DNA from: Epiperipatus broadwayi
Lineage: Eukaryota > Onychophora > Udeonychophora > Euonychophora > Peripatidae
Length of the DNA stretch: 64,000 bases
Direction of reading: 5' to 3'
NCBI GenBank assembly: GCA_028023455.1
Contig: JAQFVV010012447.1
Coordinates: 374,001-438,000, forward strand
The first letter of the stretch is position 1. Every line of letters begins with the position of its first letter. The notes beneath the pieces are model-generated. The model saw nothing but the letters and a program-made list of their open reading frames with translations. It was not told the DNA's origin and did not search any database. Of this stretch, positions 62,640 through 64,000 are shown in pieces. The translations under genes were made by a program, and so were the position numbers.

Positions 62640-63110
62640 TTGCTAACAATGTCAACAATCTAAGTTTGAATCCGTGCGGAATAAACAAGCTCGGAATTTT
62701 TCTTTTAAATAAAAGGATCATAACCTATCCATACAATCATTTAATAGTGTTATTAAATGGATATCCAGTTATTCTTAACTAAAGAATGGCAAACTGCTTA
62801 CCCTACTAAAGAATGGGACACCCCACCACCACAAACAATAATCTTTTATATAGACCAGTGTAGAACGAAGACTTAGATAGAACAGTGAAAAAAACTGTAC
62901 TCATTAGACTGGCCTATTTTAGAGTAGTGATGATTCACTACATCCTTGCTTTTATTCTAGCTAAATAAGTTGATATCCATTTACTGGCCAATATCGGATG
63001 GTTAGCTGGTTTGGCTATTAATCATCTAATTAAAAAGTAAATTCTAAGTCTGGTTAAAATCAGAAAAAAAAAGTTTTTTGGCTTGGATTCGAATCTAGAT
63101 CGTAAGGCTT
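62640..63110. mobile_element. Dispersed repeat F, foldback copy
   Basis: AAATGGATATCCAGTTAT (62755) is inverted against TTGATATCCATTTACTGGCC (62970). Further out, AAGTTTGAATCCG and GGATTCGAATCTAGATCG are tRNA T-arm-like strings on the two sides. CCAATATCGGATGGTTAGCTGG is, inverted, the repeat at 22525-22560. Non-coding. Confidence 0.55.
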
Positions 63111-64000
63111 CATTAAAATCTTATTAGGTAAGTAAAACTATATCGATTATATAATATACAAGTAAAACTATTTAAAATAGCAAAATTTTAAAATGAAGAA
63201 TCTATTAATTAATATTGCCTAGCAAAACGTTTGGATTCGGTAATAAATAATTTTAAAACGTAAAGAAATAGATGTAAATTCATGCAGTCACGATAATTTT
63301 ACTTCAAAGCACTTTTGTATGGCAGAATGAAAAAAAACTGTCGAAAAACATCTGAGATAAAAAATAGAAAACTCAATTGTCACAAAATTATTAGGGTTAA
63401 TGCTTATAAAATTAATGAATAAATATTAATTTGTAAAGAAGTATTCATGAAATCGGGTTTAGTTGTTCGAGGGGCCCAGCGATGAATGTCGCGTAATAAA
63501 ATGGATTTCACTCTATTTTCCAAACTGATATTTTATATATATAATAATCCTCAGCTGGTGATTAATTCAGGATGCTTTACAAAACCTGGTCAAACCAAGC
63601 AGAGCAAACAATATTTATTTGCATTCTATGTATATAATTTAGCTCGCGATATACCACGTGTAAACTTAATAAAGATGATCATCTGATGCAAAGAAATTCA
63701 CATGAAATGTAAGTGCTACATTACAATAATTAAGATAAACCCTTAAAAATATTATTGCATTTTAAATTTTCCTCTTTTTTTAAAAAAAAGAAGAAAATCT
63801 TATATGATTTTAACTTGTTTTGAGCATATTGTTTGTTTAATTGCGTGATATTCTAACTAATTTCCCATGTAAAACCTTGAAGTATGTAATAAATGATAAT
63901 CAAATCCGCCTTTTTATTGGTTTGCTTTATTATTCTTCAAAAAAATGCTATAAAATTAAAATGACACTGTCCAATCAATTTATTGAATATTAAAATGTTT
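63111..64000. other. AT-rich DNA to window end
   Basis: 63460-63700 is slightly less AT-rich. A 66-codon frame there contains FTKPGQTKQSKQYLFAFYVY but has no recognised family, splice context or second copy, so no gene is called. Confidence 0.4.

Noticed and set aside
63486-63686. 66-codon frame near window end
   Set aside because: Contains no recognised domain; no splice or promoter evidence.

Overview
This window looks like nuclear DNA from an invertebrate animal. It is very AT-rich (about three quarters A+T by eye). It has GT-AG introns, tRNA-derived SINEs, several clades of non-LTR retrotransposon, a hAT transposase relic, TIR and foldback elements and many microsatellites. I see no bacterial gene organisation, rRNA or CRISPR. 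One degraded LINE family (1181-1377 and 59535-59980) resembles, from memory, LINE proteins common in ticks, which hints at but does not prove a chelicerate. The species cannot be fixed from the sequence.

The only probable host gene is split over the right two thirds of the + strand. Three short exons (34476-34570, 40631-40742, 56937-57028), and a possible fourth ending in a stop (58133-58196), join without breaking frame. They encode an EF-hand-like protein segment. The introns are 6 and 16 kb long and are filled with transposable elements. A weaker exon candidate lies at 27332-27475. I do not recognise the gene.

The rest is mobile DNA and its debris. 549-1046: a hAT-type MITE with an 8-bp target duplication. 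3499-5766: foldback and TIR elements nested in each other. 5968-9060: a ~370-bp unit present twice. 9061-14367: featureless AT-rich DNA. 14857-18283: a minus-strand L1/Tx1-like LINE lying inside a TAA-type microsatellite. 18960-22338: SINE copies, two small foldbacks and a second LINE carrying a SINE insertion. 23742-25441: a hairpin element with tRNA-like sequence and a SINE with perfect 12-bp target duplications. 30380-32638: a frameshifted ZBED-type hAT transposase. 38019-49305: foldback family D and three or four RT relics. 54334-56575: three more foldback copies. 59100-64000: a D-family copy, the second tick-like LINE relic and low-complexity sequence.

The main themes are: (1) tRNA-derived promoters recur in both SINEs and foldback elements; (2) at least four multi-copy foldback families (C, D, F, I) can be defined inside this window alone; (3) a LINE sits between two tracts of the same microsatellite, as expected for a microsatellite-targeting retrotransposon. 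No operon-like or defence-like system was found.
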